In this document: in pieces, positions 17,061-25,323 of the stretch
How the letters are laid out: every line of letters starts with the position of its first letter
Position numbering within the stretch: position 1 is the first letter of the stretch
Assembly: GCA_030447245.1 (NCBI GenBank)
Contig: JAUJPG010000006.1
Location: 95,087-143,031, forward strand
Reading direction: 5' to 3'
DNA from: Chloroflexota bacterium
Lineage (GTDB): Bacteria; Chloroflexota; UBA6077; JACCZL01
Length of the DNA: 47,945 bases
The notes under the pieces: generated by a model
Database searches by the model: none
What the model saw: the letters and a program-made list of their open reading frames with translations, nothing else
What the model was told of the DNA's origin: nothing
Translations under genes and position numbers: made by a program

Positions 17061-19481
17061 TCATGGGACCTGGAGGTCCAGGGCCAGGAGGGCGGCGCTG
17101 ACGATGCTCTCGGCGTCCACGCCGTAGTGGCGATACAGATCGGCACGGGAACCGGACTGGCCGAAGTCGTCGACGCCGAGAGGAATGACCGGCGCACCGA
17201 AGGCGCTCCCGAGGAACGCAAGTGCGTGCGACGCGGCATCCTGGACGGTGACGATTGGCGCCTGCTGCTCCTGGGCCGGGATCAACTCCCCGAGGTGGCC
17301 GGCATCCAGGACGGCTGTACCGCGGCGGAGATGACCGCGCCGCGCTTCGGCCAGTCCGCGGTACAGCTGCCCCGGGCTGGTTAGATTCAGGACGTTGGCA
17401 GCTACGCCTTCCTCGTGCAGCACCCGCGCCGCCTCGACGGCTTCTGGCACCATCGCTCCTGCGACGGCAATCTGGACCGTGTGGTCGGGCGCAAGGTTCG
17501 GGGCATCGGCCTGGGCGTCGATCAGCCGGTAGCCGCCCGCCAGGACCTGACGCCTCAACTCCTCCTCACCGAGTCGGGCGAGAGCCGAGTCCAGCAGCGT
17601 CTGTTCGATGGCTTTAGTCGACAGGCGCAGGTAGGTCGAGCGACCTTGGTCTCGGTCGGCGCACTGGCGGAGGGCTTCGAGCAGGGTCCACTCCACTTCG
17701 CGCCCGAAGCACGGCTCGTAGAACAAGAGGTTCGGCAGCTCAATCCCGAGCGAGGCGGTCACCGTCGACTGGTGAGCCCCGCCTTCCGGGCTCAGGCTGA
17801 TCCCGGACGGCGTGCCGACCAGGATCATCTTCGCTTCGTTGTATAGGCCGTAGATCAGGGCGTCCAGCCCGCGACAGACGAACGGGTCGTAGACCGTCCC
17901 GATCGGAAACAGGTGCTGACCACACAATTCGTAGGATCGGCCGAGCTGGCTCAGCATCATGAACAGGTTCATCTCCGAGATGCCGAACTCGAAGTGCTGG
18001 CCGGTCGGTCCTGGCTCCCAACGGAGCAGGCGCGGCCCCTCTTCAGACTCGTGGTCGGGGTGGGTGTTGGGCGAGAACACGCCGGCGCGGTTGATCCACC
18101 CGCCCAGACTCGTCGAGACCGCCACGTCAGGGGCGACCGTGACCAGCCGCTCGCCTACGTGAGGCACGCGCGCCAGTTCGGTCAGCAGCCGGCCGAGGGC
18201 GTCCTGGGTCGAGCTCTTCGGCAAGGGCCGCACGCCGAGTGAGGCCGGGATGGTTGCGGCCTGCACTGGCGGACTCGCGGTCGGCTCGTCGTCGGACGAG
18301 AGGCGGCGGGCCGAGGTCTCACACAGCCGCGCCTCGGGCGAGTTCTGAGGGAATCGTTCCCACTCACCCCCCTCCTCGACCCCGAGGGCAGCCCGCAGCT
18401 CCACCATCTGCTCGGCCGATAGGAGCTGCGAGTGGTTCAGAGGATGGCCGGCGATAGGCAGCCCCCACCCCTTGATGGTGTACGCGAAGACGACCGTCGG
18501 GGCGCCGACCACAGCCTTGGCCTCGGCGAAGGCGTCCAGCAATACCGCCAGGTCGTGGCCGCCGAGATCGGCCAGCAAGCCCGGCAGGTCGGCGTCAGAC
18601 ACGTCTTTCACGGCGCGCGCGACGGCCTCCGGGTCGGCCGCCGCGAGGACGAGCCGGCCGCGGCAGTCCTCGCCGGACAAGCGAATGAGGCTCTGGTACT
18701 CCTCGTTGCTCATCTCGTCGATGCGGCGGCGCAACGCATTGCCACCGGACCTGGCGAACGCCTCGTGCAGCCGGCGACCGTACTTGCAGTCGACCACGTG
18801 CCAGCCGCTCTCGCGGAACATCGCCTTGAGCTGCGCCGCGCGGATGCCTGGCACAACCCGGTCGAGGCTCTGACGGTTCATGTCGACGATCCACAGGACG
18901 TTGCCCAGCTCGCGGAGGTAGTCCTCGGTCACCGCCTCCCAGACGTTGCCCTCGTCGAGCTCGGCATCGCCGAGGATCGAGATGAACCGCTTGGACGTGA
19001 CCTGACCAAAGTGCAGCTCGGCGTACTTGTGGATGAGCGCGGCAAAGGCGGGCGCGACAGCGCCCAGACCCACCGAGCCGGTCGAAAAATCGATCTGCGC
19101 CCGATCAGGATCTTTCGACTTGCTCGGATACGCCTGGAGGCCCTTGAAGACGCGCAGCTCGGTCAGGAACTTCTGCTCCAGGTTGCCGAGCAGGTACTGG
19201 ACCGCGTGGAAGGCGGGCGATCCGTGTGGCTTGACCGAGACGCGGTCGCCGGACCGTAACTCGCTGAAGTACAGCGCGGTCAGGATGGAGACAATCGAGG
19301 CGGAAGATGCCTGGTGCCCTCCGATCTTGGAGCCATCTGGATTCGGCCGAACATGGTTCGCGTGGTGGACCATGTTTGTCGCAAGCCAGAGTACCCGTCG
19401 CTGGATCGACTCCAACACAGCCAGCTCGTCGTCTTCCACGCCGCCGCGCCGACCAATATCCACCTCGATCGTCGTCGCCAT
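17061..19481 (-). CDS. AceE-like thiamine-diphosphate enzyme (homodimeric pyruvate dehydrogenase E1 / transketolase family)
   Basis: This 806-residue protein is slightly shorter than typical AceE (about 890). It has the order of that family: an N-terminal ThDP-binding domain, a central pyrimidine-binding domain (about 480-650) and a transketolase C-terminal domain (about 650-800). Evidence includes NPDGSKIGGHQASSASIVSI (about 47-66), DFSTGSVGLGAVAPAFAAL, and the ThDP motif ILGDAELDEGNVWEA followed by IVDMNRQSLD. SEMNLFMMLSQLG and the C-terminal DDFGQSGSRADLYRHYGVD also fit. No lipoyl E2 or E3 gene is adjacent. It could be pyruvate dehydrogenase E1 or another transketolase-like enzyme using 2-oxo acids. 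A GGAGG site lies just upstream of the ATG. Confidence 0.82.
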   Translation of the reverse strand: MATTIEVDIGRRGGVEDDELAVLESIQRRVLWLATNMVHHANHVRPNPDGSKIGGHQASSASIVSILTALYFSELRSGDRVSVKPHGSPAFHAVQYLLGNLEQKFLTELRVFKGLQAYPSKSKDPDRAQIDFSTGSVGLGAVAPAFAALIHKYAELHFGQVTSKRFISILGDAELDEGNVWEAVTEDYLRELGNVLWIVDMNRQSLDRVVPGIRAAQLKAMFRESGWHVVDCKYGRRLHEAFARSGGNALRRRIDEMSNEEYQSLIRLSGEDCRGRLVLAAADPEAVARAVKDVSDADLPGLLADLGGHDLAVLLDAFAEAKAVVGAPTVVFAYTIKGWGLPIAGHPLNHSQLLSAEQMVELRAALGVEEGGEWERFPQNSPEARLCETSARRLSSDDEPTASPPVQAATIPASLGVRPLPKSSTQDALGRLLTELARVPHVGERLVTVAPDVAVSTSLGGWINRAGVFSPNTHPDHESEEGPRLLRWEPGPTGQHFEFGISEMNLFMMLSQLGRSYELCGQHLFPIGTVYDPFVCRGLDALIYGLYNEAKMILVGTPSGISLSPEGGAHQSTVTASLGIELPNLLFYEPCFGREVEWTLLEALRQCADRDQGRSTYLRLSTKAIEQTLLDSALARLGEEELRRQVLAGGYRLIDAQADAPNLAPDHTVQIAVAGAMVPEAVEAARVLHEEGVAANVLNLTSPGQLYRGLAEARRGHLRRGTAVLDAGHLGELIPAQEQQAPIVTVQDAASHALAFLGSAFGAPVIPLGVDDFGQSGSRADLYRHYGVDAESIVSAALLALDLQVP

Positions 19482-19654
19482 CCAGGCCCTCCGCGCCGCG
19501 CCGTGCGATGTCCTCGATTATACCCAGCCGTCTCGGCGCTCTCTAATCGCTGTATATCGCCTCCACGCTCCCAATCCCAGTCCTGCTCCAAGCATGCTCG
19601 CTTGACTCACGGGACGCGTCGGCGACCCCGCCGTCATCGAACCGGCATGGGTGA

Positions 19655-20224
19655 TCAGGGCTTGAAGCGGCGAACGAGGGCGCGGGTGAGGGGACGGAGG
19701 AACGACCCCTCCCAGAAGCCGGCCGCGAGGAGTGCGCCGAAGAGGAGGATCGCGTCGATGCTTTCACGACCCTCGCGCTTCCAGTAGTCATCTTCGAGGT
19801 TGAGCCAGAGCGCGAACTCGTCCAGGGTCAGGGCCGAGCCGACGCCGTAGGCCGCCGACGTCAACTGCGAGCCGCGACGTGAGGAGTGGCCGACGCCGGT
19901 GCCGACCTGGAAGAGCCAGGCGTAGCCGGTGCCCAGCAGGAGCAGGATGCCCCACACGAGGTGATGGTGGTGTTTGGGGCGTCGACGTCGAAGCCGGGAG
20001 GCGAGCGAGTTGAGGGCGACAAGCGACAATTTACTCGAGGGTTTCGCGGAGCGCTGGGCATGGGTCACCGCGCGGGCAGTCAGGAAGGCGATCAAGAAAC
20101 CCGCTGACGAGAGGAGCTGGCGCTCCCTCCGTCGATTGCCGGGGTGCGGTAGATACAGAGCTGTCAGGGCACCGGTCCATGTTCCGGAGCGCAATGGCGC
20201 ACTCGGCACGCCTGGAGCCTTCAC
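19655..20224 (-). CDS. Predicted integral membrane protein, unknown function
   Basis: This product of up to 189 residues starts with a GTG at 20224, and the true start may be further in. A hydrophobic segment near 40-55 is followed by a strongly basic stretch ending in RRRRPKHHHHLVWG. A membrane helix comes next (about 88-108, GILLLLGTGYAWLFQVGTG). The conserved-looking LTLDEFALWLNLEDDYWKREG and a last helix (about 158-178) complete it. The His cluster and the acidic DEF/EDDYW motif suggest metal binding at the membrane face, but that is inference. I do not recognise a characterised family. It lies downstream of the ABC transporter operon. Confidence 0.65.
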   Translation of the reverse strand: MKAPGVPSAPLRSGTWTGALTALYLPHPGNRRRERQLLSSAGFLIAFLTARAVTHAQRSAKPSSKLSLVALNSLASRLRRRRPKHHHHLVWGILLLLGTGYAWLFQVGTGVGHSSRRGSQLTSAAYGVGSALTLDEFALWLNLEDDYWKREGRESIDAILLFGALLAAGFWEGSFLRPLTRALVRRFKP

Positions 20225-20241
20225 GGGACCTACTCCCAGAG

Positions 20242-20266
20242 GGACAGGGGCCTTAGCCCCCTGTCC
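20242..20266 (-). terminator. Hairpin after the ABC transporter operon
   Basis: GGACAGGGG (20242-20250) and CCCCTGTCC (20258-20266) form a perfect 9-bp stem with a 7-nt loop, 20 nt past the stop of the binding-protein gene. There is no T-run after it on either strand, so it may be a weak terminator or an mRNA-stabilising hairpin. Confidence 0.5.
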
Positions 20267-20286
20267 GGAGGTGCGGGCGTTCGCCG

Positions 20287-21495
20287 CTAGCGGCGGGTCG
20301 CCTTCTGGACGAAGCTCATGTCGAAGAGCTCAGCCGGGTTCGGCTTCTGCGCCTCGGTGATGATCCCCCCGACAACCTGCGACTGCACGAAGTTCTCGAC
20401 CCCGCTGCTCGTCGCCAGGCAGTCCTTGCTCAGCGCCGGGTAGCTATGCTCCAGGCCCAGAACGTACGTGTCCAGGTTGTCCCCGGTCACCTCTTTCGGC
20501 AGGCGCGCGGCGACCTCGCGCGGCGAGTTGCCCGCCATGAACTGGCAGGCTCGGGTAATGGCGTTCGTCATCCGCTGGACCAGTTCAGGGCGGGACCGAA
20601 CCGTGTCGGCTGTGGTCAGCAGGCCCGTGAACTGGAAGTCGCCGCCGAGGTAGCGGGCGGTATCTTCGCGCGTGGTGAAGTCGACCAGGAAGTAGGCTCG
20701 ATTCTCCTCCTTCAGGATCGACACATACGGGTCGTTGCCCATCGCCGCGTGAACCTGATCGGCCTCCAGCGCCGCCGGCATCGTGTCCGAGCCGACCGGT
20801 ACGATTTGGACGTCGTTCGGACCAAGGCCCGCCTTGGCCAGGACGTTGAGCGTCAGGACGTGCGTACCAGCTCCAATCGCCGTGACGCCAACACGCTTAC
20901 CCTTCAGGTCGGCCGGCGTCTTGATCTCGTTCTCGTACTTCTTGTTGACCACCATGGTGACACCTGGGGCCGTCGTCATCGAGGCGATCAAGAGCATGTC
21001 CTTGCCCTCGTTTCTGGCCTTGACGATGTGGTCCATCGAGTTACCGGAGAATTGCGATTGCCCGGCCAGCAGTGCCGTCGCGGCCTGGGTCCCGCCGGCC
21101 AGGTACTGCTGGTCGATCTCGAGGTTCTCGTCCTCGTAGTAGCCGAGCGCCTTGGCGAGATCGAAGTGCAGGTAGACCGTCGAGAAGCGCGCCCCGATCG
21201 TGACGGTTGCCCGCTCGCGATTGGTGGGCTTGGCGACAGGGGCCTGAGCAGCCGGCGCCTGTGTGGGGGCTACCTGGGCCGCGGGGCTGGGCGACGCGCC
21301 TGGACTCGGCGACGGCGACGGCGACGGACTGGCCGCGGCGCCCGGGCTCGCCACCGCGGGGCTGGCTGCCGGCTTGGTCGCCTCCGCGGCCTTGGACGGG
21401 GCGGTGGTCGGACCTGCGGCCGGACCTGGGGTGCAGGCACCCGTCAACAACGCCAGAGCGACGCCGATGGCGCCGGCGGCTCGAACATTCCGCAT
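20287..21495 (-). CDS. ABC transporter substrate-binding lipoprotein (SsuA/NMT1-like)
   Basis: This extracytoplasmic solute receptor of 402 residues starts at the ATG 21495, 6 nt after a GGGAGGA site. The signal peptide ends in a lipobox, ALLTGAC, with Cys21 as lipid anchor. A long Pro/Ala/Ser/Thr linker (about 22-95, SPSPSPSPSPG) follows. The folded domain begins ATVTIGARFSTVYLHFDLAKALGYY, typical of the nitrate/sulfonate/taurine/thiamine-precursor class. It also shows AATALLAGQSQFSGNSMD and DLKGKRVGVTAIGAGTH. The substrate cannot be told from sequence. It is the third gene of a permease-ATPase-receptor operon, 59 nt after the permease. Confidence 0.9.
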   Translation of the reverse strand: MRNVRAAGAIGVALALLTGACTPGPAAGPTTAPSKAAEATKPAASPAVASPGAAASPSPSPSPSPGASPSPAAQVAPTQAPAAQAPVAKPTNRERATVTIGARFSTVYLHFDLAKALGYYEDENLEIDQQYLAGGTQAATALLAGQSQFSGNSMDHIVKARNEGKDMLLIASMTTAPGVTMVVNKKYENEIKTPADLKGKRVGVTAIGAGTHVLTLNVLAKAGLGPNDVQIVPVGSDTMPAALEADQVHAAMGNDPYVSILKEENRAYFLVDFTTREDTARYLGGDFQFTGLLTTADTVRSRPELVQRMTNAITRACQFMAGNSPREVAARLPKEVTGDNLDTYVLGLEHSYPALSKDCLATSSGVENFVQSQVVGGIITEAQKPNPAELFDMSFVQKATRR

Positions 21496-21554
21496 AAACA
21501 ATCCTCCCTGTACTGCCCGGGGCGCGATCGTAATCGATCAGCTCCCGGAGCGGA

Positions 21555-22559
21555 CTAACTTAGCTTCCAGACCGAGAAGCGCCGTTCAATCGTTCGAAGC
21601 AAAAGGTTGATCACGCCAACCATCAACATCAGTACCACCAGTCCCGCGAAGACGCCAGTGGATTGGAAGAAACTCTGAGCGTTCGCGATCAGAAAGCCGA
21701 CCCCCTGGTTCGAGCCGAGGTACTCGGCGACGACGGCGCCAACGAGCGCGAACCCAACGCTCACCCGTAGACTTGAAAAGATCCAGGTCAGCGCTGACGG
21801 GAGCAGGACGTGCCGGGTGAGCTGACCCCCATTCGCGCCAAGTACCCGGGCGTTGGCGACGAGATTTTGGTCGACCTCGCGGATCCCGGTGTAGACCGCG
21901 TAAAACACGATCAAGAACACGACGATCACGCTCAACGCGACTTTGGAGGCAATGCCCAGCCCGAACCAGAGGATGATCAGCGGTGCCAGGACCACCCTCG
22001 GCATCCCGTTGAGCAATGCCAGCAGCGGCTCGAAAATGTCGCCGAGCGTTTCGGAACGCGCCAGAATGAACCCGATCACGAGCCCGAGCAGGGTGCCGCC
22101 AAAGAAACCGAGCAGCGTCTCGAGCAGGGTGATGCCGATGTGCGGGTACACGGATCCGCTCGAGAACCAGCTCCAGAGCGTTTGGCCGATGGCTGACGGC
22201 TGGCTGAAGAAGAAGCGGTCGACCATCCTTGCGCTAACGAGCCACTCCCAGAGTGCCAGAAAGCCGGTCACCATTGCCGCCTGGATCGTCAACACGACCC
22301 AGCGGCGCAGCTTGCGCTCACGGCCGACCCCACTGTAGAGGGTGGACCCGCGCTCCTCGGCATCGGCATCCGGGAGGGCAGGCACGTTGCTGGCGACCCC
22401 GGTCGGTGCTGGACGCGCGTTGTGCGGCAGCTCGGGGCGGGCGGTCGCGGCCTGGCTTTGCAGCTCCGACGCTGGGGAGCCTTCGCTTCGGTCCGTCGCG
22501 CCGGTCGCGCCGCCGCTTAACGCGCCCCTACCCGACGGCTCGGGACTTACTCTGCTCAT
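21555..22559 (-). CDS. ABC transporter permease (SsuC/TauC type)
   Basis: This 334-residue inner-membrane permease begins with an unusually long, Ala/Pro/Ser-rich cytoplasmic tail of about 85 residues. Six membrane segments of the BPD family follow. The ATPase-coupling EAA loop is visible as IREVDQNLVANARVLGANGG followed by LPSALTWIFSSLRVSVG. ALLNGMPRVVLAPLIILWFG is the hallmark of nitrate/sulfonate/taurine-type permeases. The ATG lies inside the ATPase gene, a 32-nt overlap, so translation is coupled. Confidence 0.9.
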   Translation of the reverse strand: MSRVSPEPSGRGALSGGATGATDRSEGSPASELQSQAATARPELPHNARPAPTGVASNVPALPDADAEERGSTLYSGVGRERKLRRWVVLTIQAAMVTGFLALWEWLVSARMVDRFFFSQPSAIGQTLWSWFSSGSVYPHIGITLLETLLGFFGGTLLGLVIGFILARSETLGDIFEPLLALLNGMPRVVLAPLIILWFGLGIASKVALSVIVVFLIVFYAVYTGIREVDQNLVANARVLGANGGQLTRHVLLPSALTWIFSSLRVSVGFALVGAVVAEYLGSNQGVGFLIANAQSFFQSTGVFAGLVVLMLMVGVINLLLRTIERRFSVWKLS

Positions 22560-23364
22560 AGCTCACCAGTACCTCGTCGCGGAGGTCGGCCCAGAGTTGC
22601 TCGTACAGCTCCGCGAAGCGGGGCTCGAAACGGATCTCCGTCACGTTGCGAGGCCGCGGTAGGTCGATAGGGTAGCTGGCCTTGATCCGTCCCGGCGAGG
22701 CGGTCATCACCACCACCTGGTCAGATAGGGCGATGGCCTCCTCCAGGTCGTGCGTGATGAACACGACGGTCTTTCGATTTTCAGCCCACAATCCGAGCAG
22801 CTCATTCTCCATTAGATTGCGAGTTTGGACGTCGAGAGCGGAGAACGGCTCGTCCATCAGCACGATCGGGGGATCGTAGACCAGCGTTTGCGCCAGCGAG
22901 ACACGCTTGCGCATTCCGCCTGAGAGCTGGTGCGGGTAAGCGTGCTCGAATCCCGCCAGCCCAACTCGCGCGATCCACTCGAGGGCGGCGCCGCGCGCCC
23001 CAGTTGGCGACTGGCCGCGGAAGACGAGCGCCAGGGCGACGTTGTCTAGAACCGTCTTCCATGGCAGCAGCGCCTCACGCTGGAAGATGAAGCCGACGTC
23101 GGAGCGAACGTCCCGCACGGGCTCGCCGCGCACCAGGACCTCGCCGCCATCGGCCGGCTGGAGTCCGGAGATCATCGCGAGCAATGTTGACTTGCCGCAG
23201 CCACTCGGCCCCACGACCGACAGGAACGTGCCCTCCCGCACGTCCAGCGAGACTTCGCGGACGGCCACAAAGGCCGGGCGATTCCTGGGGCGAAAGCGCC
23301 GAGTAACCTCGCGCAGCGAGATGGCTGCCTCGCTCATGGTGGACGACAGTGTAGACGGCTCCAT
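22528..23364 (-). CDS. ABC transporter ATP-binding protein (SsuB/TauB type)
   Basis: This cytoplasmic ATPase of 278 residues powers the adjacent permease. It has Walker A VGPSGCGKSTLLAM (about 53-66), Q-loop FIFQREALLPWKTVLDNVAL, signature LSGGMRKRVSLAQTL and Walker B IVLMDEPFSALD. The H-loop is VVFITHDLEEAI. The C-terminal part has the SYPIDLPRPRNV segment typical of nitrate/taurine-type transporters. The start is ATG 23364 or, more likely by homology, ATG 23337 (MSEAAISLREVTRRF). It is first in the operon, and the 105-nt upstream gap to the Nudix gene should hold the promoter. Confidence 0.92.
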   Translation of the reverse strand: MEPSTLSSTMSEAAISLREVTRRFRPRNRPAFVAVREVSLDVREGTFLSVVGPSGCGKSTLLAMISGLQPADGGEVLVRGEPVRDVRSDVGFIFQREALLPWKTVLDNVALALVFRGQSPTGARGAALEWIARVGLAGFEHAYPHQLSGGMRKRVSLAQTLVYDPPIVLMDEPFSALDVQTRNLMENELLGLWAENRKTVVFITHDLEEAIALSDQVVVMTASPGRIKASYPIDLPRPRNVTEIRFEPRFAELYEQLWADLRDEVLVSYEQSKSRAVG

Positions 23365-23469
23365 ATTGTCACGTATGGTGAGAGGTTCCCTGAGTTCCAG
23401 AGCGGCTCCGCGCGAGTGGCAACACCAAGAGTGATGTTCTCCCTGGGGTTACCGTGTAGCAGCCCGCGG

Positions 23470-23883
23470 CTAGCGCTGGGCGGCGGAGGTCAGGGCCAGA
23501 ACTCGAGGCCGAGCGTCGTCCCACAGCTTGCGCAGCTTGTCAAAGCTGAGACGAGCCGCGACTTGCTCCGGCGGGACTAGGAAAGCGTCGACATTCTCGT
23601 GCTTGGGCCAGTGCGGCCCGGCGCGCAGGGCCCGCAGAATGAAATACTCGACCTCGACCTTCTCGTGCTTGTCCTTGTACCCGGCCGAGCCGATCGGCTC
23701 AACGACCTCCACGACAAGGCCGGTCTCTTCCTCAGCCTCGCGCACCGCGGTTTGCGCCGTCGTCTCGCCAGGATCGACGTGCCCTTTCGGGAAGATCCAC
23801 TTGCCGGCTTTGTTTCGGCGCAAGACAACCTGGCCACCGTAGACGATGATCCCGCCGCCCTGCAGAACCATCTTCTTAGGCAT
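23470..23883 (-). CDS. Nudix hydrolase
   Basis: This 137-residue cytoplasmic pyrophosphohydrolase is of the small MutT/diadenosine-polyphosphate-hydrolase type. The Nudix box is complete from G34 to L56 (GHVDPGETTAQTAVREAEEE then TGL), with the metal-binding Glu residues E52 and E53 in place. The entry KAGKWIFPKGH is typical of hydrolases acting on dinucleoside polyphosphates or inositol polyphosphates. The substrate is not set by sequence. It lies downstream of the pseudokinase/HD gene on the same strand, separated by 117 nt that contain an inverted repeat. It is probably co-transcribed or separately tuned. Confidence 0.92.
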   Translation of the reverse strand: MPKKMVLQGGGIIVYGGQVVLRRNKAGKWIFPKGHVDPGETTAQTAVREAEEETGLVVEVVEPIGSAGYKDKHEKVEVEYFILRALRAGPHWPKHENVDAFLVPPEQVAARLSFDKLRKLWDDARPRVLALTSAAQR

Positions 23884-23905
23884 GGCGTATGTAGACGCGA
23901 GTGGG

Positions 23906-23943
23906 CACGGAGGCCGGTCTGCGCACTTGAGTGGGCCTCCGTG
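23906..23943 (-). promoter_or_regulatory. 10-bp inverted repeat upstream of the Nudix gene
   Basis: CACGGAGGCC (23906-23915) and GGCCTCCGTG (23934-23943) are perfect inverted copies with an 18-nt loop, in the leader between the HD gene and the Nudix gene. GAGTGGGC is repeated directly at 23899 and 23929. There is no T-run, so an operator, attenuator or processing hairpin is as likely as a terminator. Confidence 0.5.
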
Positions 23944-24000
23944 GGCGGCTTTCGGTTGGAGCGAAGGGCAGCCGTTCCCGTTCCTTCGGACAGCCGCCGT

Positions 24001-25323
24001 TCATCGCTGCGACGCCGCCAGCGCTGCGCGGGGCGTCGCCGGAGCGCCCTTGTGTTGCACGTCGATCGAAAGCGACAACCCGTAGGCTCGCTCGAATAGC
24101 TCGGCCCGGGCGACGGCTGCCTTGACGTCCTGCTTGGCCTTGTCCTTAGTACGCAATCGCAAGTCGAACAGGCCGTCGTGGATCGTGGCGTCGAGCGTGC
24201 GGACCGTTTGCCGACGGCTGGCATCCAGCCCATCCGCCAGGCGGAGCAGCGGTCCGAGATGCTGGACCTTGTCCTGGAGCTCAGCTGGTAGCGCGCGAAA
24301 CCAGTCGTCGACCTCGCTTTGCTCGTCGAGCGCGCGATGGATCGCGATCAGCACGGCGATGGCGTCAATCTCGAGCGGACTGAGCGCGTCCGGTGGACGT
24401 TCCTTGACCATTCGCGCCGACCGATATGGGTGCTCCCCGTCAAGGGCACCGCCGCCAATGTCGTGCAGGAGGCAGGCGTACTCCAGCAACTCGAGGTCGG
24501 GCGGCTCGAACCCGCGCCGCGGCGCGATCAACTCAAAGAGCCGCCGCGCCAATCGTGCGACCTGCCGCGTGTGCGCCGCGTCCGCGCCGGACGCCTCCAG
24601 GACGCGCAGGACGCTCGCCCGGCGTTGGTCTACCTCGCCGTCGTGCAGGCCGAGTAGCCGCGCCACTCGGGTCAGCGCGGCCTCAGTCGAGGGAAGGTCC
24701 TCTATCTCCGTACCGTGACGATCCGCCCATTCGGCGTATCCCTCAAGTAGCCGCTCCTCATAGAGCCGGTAGCTCAGCGGCAGGTCATGGCTGAGACCCA
24801 GGTCCATGCCCGCCTCGTAGAGATCCAGAACCGAAGGGTCACACCGCGCCGGAAATTCGGCCAGAGGGACCGGAAAGTGGAGAACCGCGTCCGGCACCGG
24901 GCCGACGCCGCAGAGCACTTCCAACCAATCGACGTTGACGTCGCGAGCCGAGCCGAGCGCGATGCGGTACACGTATCGATCTGCCAGCACGATGGCGCCG
25001 GACTCGAGCGCTGGCAGGATCTCCCATTCCAGGCGCTCGGCGAGGTCGCACGCAGCCAGCAATGCCAGCGTCCGCGGCGAAAGCTCGTACAGCGGCGCCG
25101 ATTGCCGGTACACCTCGCCAGCTAGCGGCGAGCCCATCCAACGCGACACCAGCACGTCGCGGCCGCGAGTCTCGATCATGTTGCGGACAGCCTCGATCGC
25201 GCGCGGCCGCGGGCCGATATCCGGGCCCTCGAAGGCCAGCAGGACGCCTCGTCCCCCTTTATTGCCCAGGTCTTTCGCACCGTTACTTTCCATCTCGCGC
25301 CCTCCGGTTCCGGCGGCCCGCAT
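24001..25323 (-). CDS. Thymidylate-kinase-like pseudokinase fused to a Ppx/GppA-type HD domain
   Basis: This 440-residue two-domain protein has residues 25-220 aligning by eye with the neighbouring thymidylate-kinase-like enzyme. It shares VLADRY (113-117), YEAGMDLGLSHD versus YEAGLDLGLSTD, and the helix after it. Its P-loop is lost: GPDIGPRPRA stands where GVDGSGKSTQ is expected, with no Lys or Ser/Thr. Residues 235-430 form an HD domain with H251, H287-D288, H298 and H329. The tail LRLADGLDASRRQTV resembles the C-terminal HD domain of exopolyphosphatase/GppA proteins. It may hydrolyse a phosphorylated nucleotide or polyphosphate, or regulate the upstream kinase. The ATG shares one base with the upstream stop (TGATG). 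Confidence 0.82.
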   Translation of the reverse strand: MRAAGTGGREMESNGAKDLGNKGGRGVLLAFEGPDIGPRPRAIEAVRNMIETRGRDVLVSRWMGSPLAGEVYRQSAPLYELSPRTLALLAACDLAERLEWEILPALESGAIVLADRYVYRIALGSARDVNVDWLEVLCGVGPVPDAVLHFPVPLAEFPARCDPSVLDLYEAGMDLGLSHDLPLSYRLYEERLLEGYAEWADRHGTEIEDLPSTEAALTRVARLLGLHDGEVDQRRASVLRVLEASGADAAHTRQVARLARRLFELIAPRRGFEPPDLELLEYACLLHDIGGGALDGEHPYRSARMVKERPPDALSPLEIDAIAVLIAIHRALDEQSEVDDWFRALPAELQDKVQHLGPLLRLADGLDASRRQTVRTLDATIHDGLFDLRLRTKDKAKQDVKAAVARAELFERAYGLSLSIDVQHKGAPATPRAALAASQR

